From contig OX352762.1 in NCBI GenBank assembly GCA_947095585.1, positions 51,105,843 through 51,169,842 on the forward strand: DNA of 64,000 bases, given 5' to 3'. Every line of letters begins with the position of its first letter. The first letter of the stretch is position 1. Both the position numbers and the translations under genes were made by a program. Positions 63,836-64,000 of this stretch are shown piece after piece. Source of the stretch: Nephrocerus scutellatus. Taxonomy: Eukaryota > Arthropoda > Insecta > Diptera > Pipunculidae. Below the pieces are notes generated by a model that searched no databases, was not told the DNA's origin, and saw only the letters and a list, made by a program, of their open reading frames with translations.

Positions 63836-64000
63836 GGAATTCTAATATTGTTATATCTTCGGGACGAAATGAGTCAAATCACAAGAAGAAACAAACACTA
63901 AAATCCGCTATTCAATTGCTAAAGAATCAGGTCATCAAATTGCCGCATGCAAAAATGTACGACATATATGTTTCACCAAGTTCCTTAACTGTGCTTTTGG
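63836..64000. other. Window end, no feature
   Basis: No coding or repeat signal that I could support. Confidence 0.35.

Noticed and set aside
1..64000. A previously undescribed multi-gene system
   Set aside because: Every coding segment that I could identify belongs to a known TE class or a viral-type env. I found no host or accessory genes that work together.

Overview
This is a eukaryotic, AT-rich, repeat-packed window, most likely from an insect and probably a fly (Diptera). No host gene, rRNA, tRNA gene or CRISPR array could be supported. Nearly every recognisable stretch is a transposable element (TE) or a broken remnant. The insect assignment rests on the mixture of TEs: BEL/Pao, copia elements primed by an internal piece of initiator tRNA-Met, an R1-type LINE, an RTE LINE, several CR1/Jockey-group LINEs, a baculovirus-F-like env gene, Tc1-like and hAT DNA transposons, and a Helitron. 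It is inference; the species cannot be named from the sequence.

Layout. 1-9.3 kb: BEL/Pao pol remnant, LINE-A fragment, foldback repeat, 99-bp tandem repeat, Helitron helicase tail with its 3' hairpin, a degenerate BEL gag-protease, a 650-bp inverted-repeat element and minisatellite-bearing repeats (called MSR here). 9.3-16.9 kb: hAT-1 with an 8-bp target duplication (TSD), containing a copia element (copia-1) with both LTRs; hAT-1 itself sits in an MSR copy. 17-21 kb: MSR copies and a reverse-strand BEL pol. 21.2-26.5 kb: a 2,641-bp segment (BEL gag-protease + MSR + Tc1 tail + LINE chimera) present twice in direct tandem with no difference seen. 26.6-28.7 kb: reverse-strand LINE RT and an MSR. 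28.7-36.4 kb: a nest of hAT-2 > MSR > copia-2, with perfect TSDs for hAT-2 (8 bp) and copia-2 (5 bp). 36.4-39.4 kb: env remnant, a tRNA-derived SINE, and a Ty3/gypsy integrase remnant. 39.5-46.3 kb: LINE-A copies in both orientations. 46.7-52.4 kb: LINE RT, Tc1-like element split by a SINE, MSR pair, RTE LINE, and two SINEs inside a LINE-A endonuclease fragment. 52.6-61.3 kb: inverted MSR, LINE-B, an R1-type LINE (two ORFs overlapping by ATGA), and a LINE whose N-terminus has a degenerate 2A-like motif plus a zinc finger. 61.3-64 kb: LINE remnants, a 31-bp T tract, a LINE ORF1 zinc-knuckle fragment and an inverted SINE tail.

Nothing here looks like a cooperating gene system. The genes are independent selfish elements, almost all broken by stops, frameshifts or nesting. 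The most informative items are the MSR family (short inverted termini, about 120-bp internal monomers, 3' palindrome, ends in T runs; possibly a non-autonomous Helentron-like element), the dated nests, the exact tandem duplication, and a SINE family with at least five copies, two with clear TSDs.
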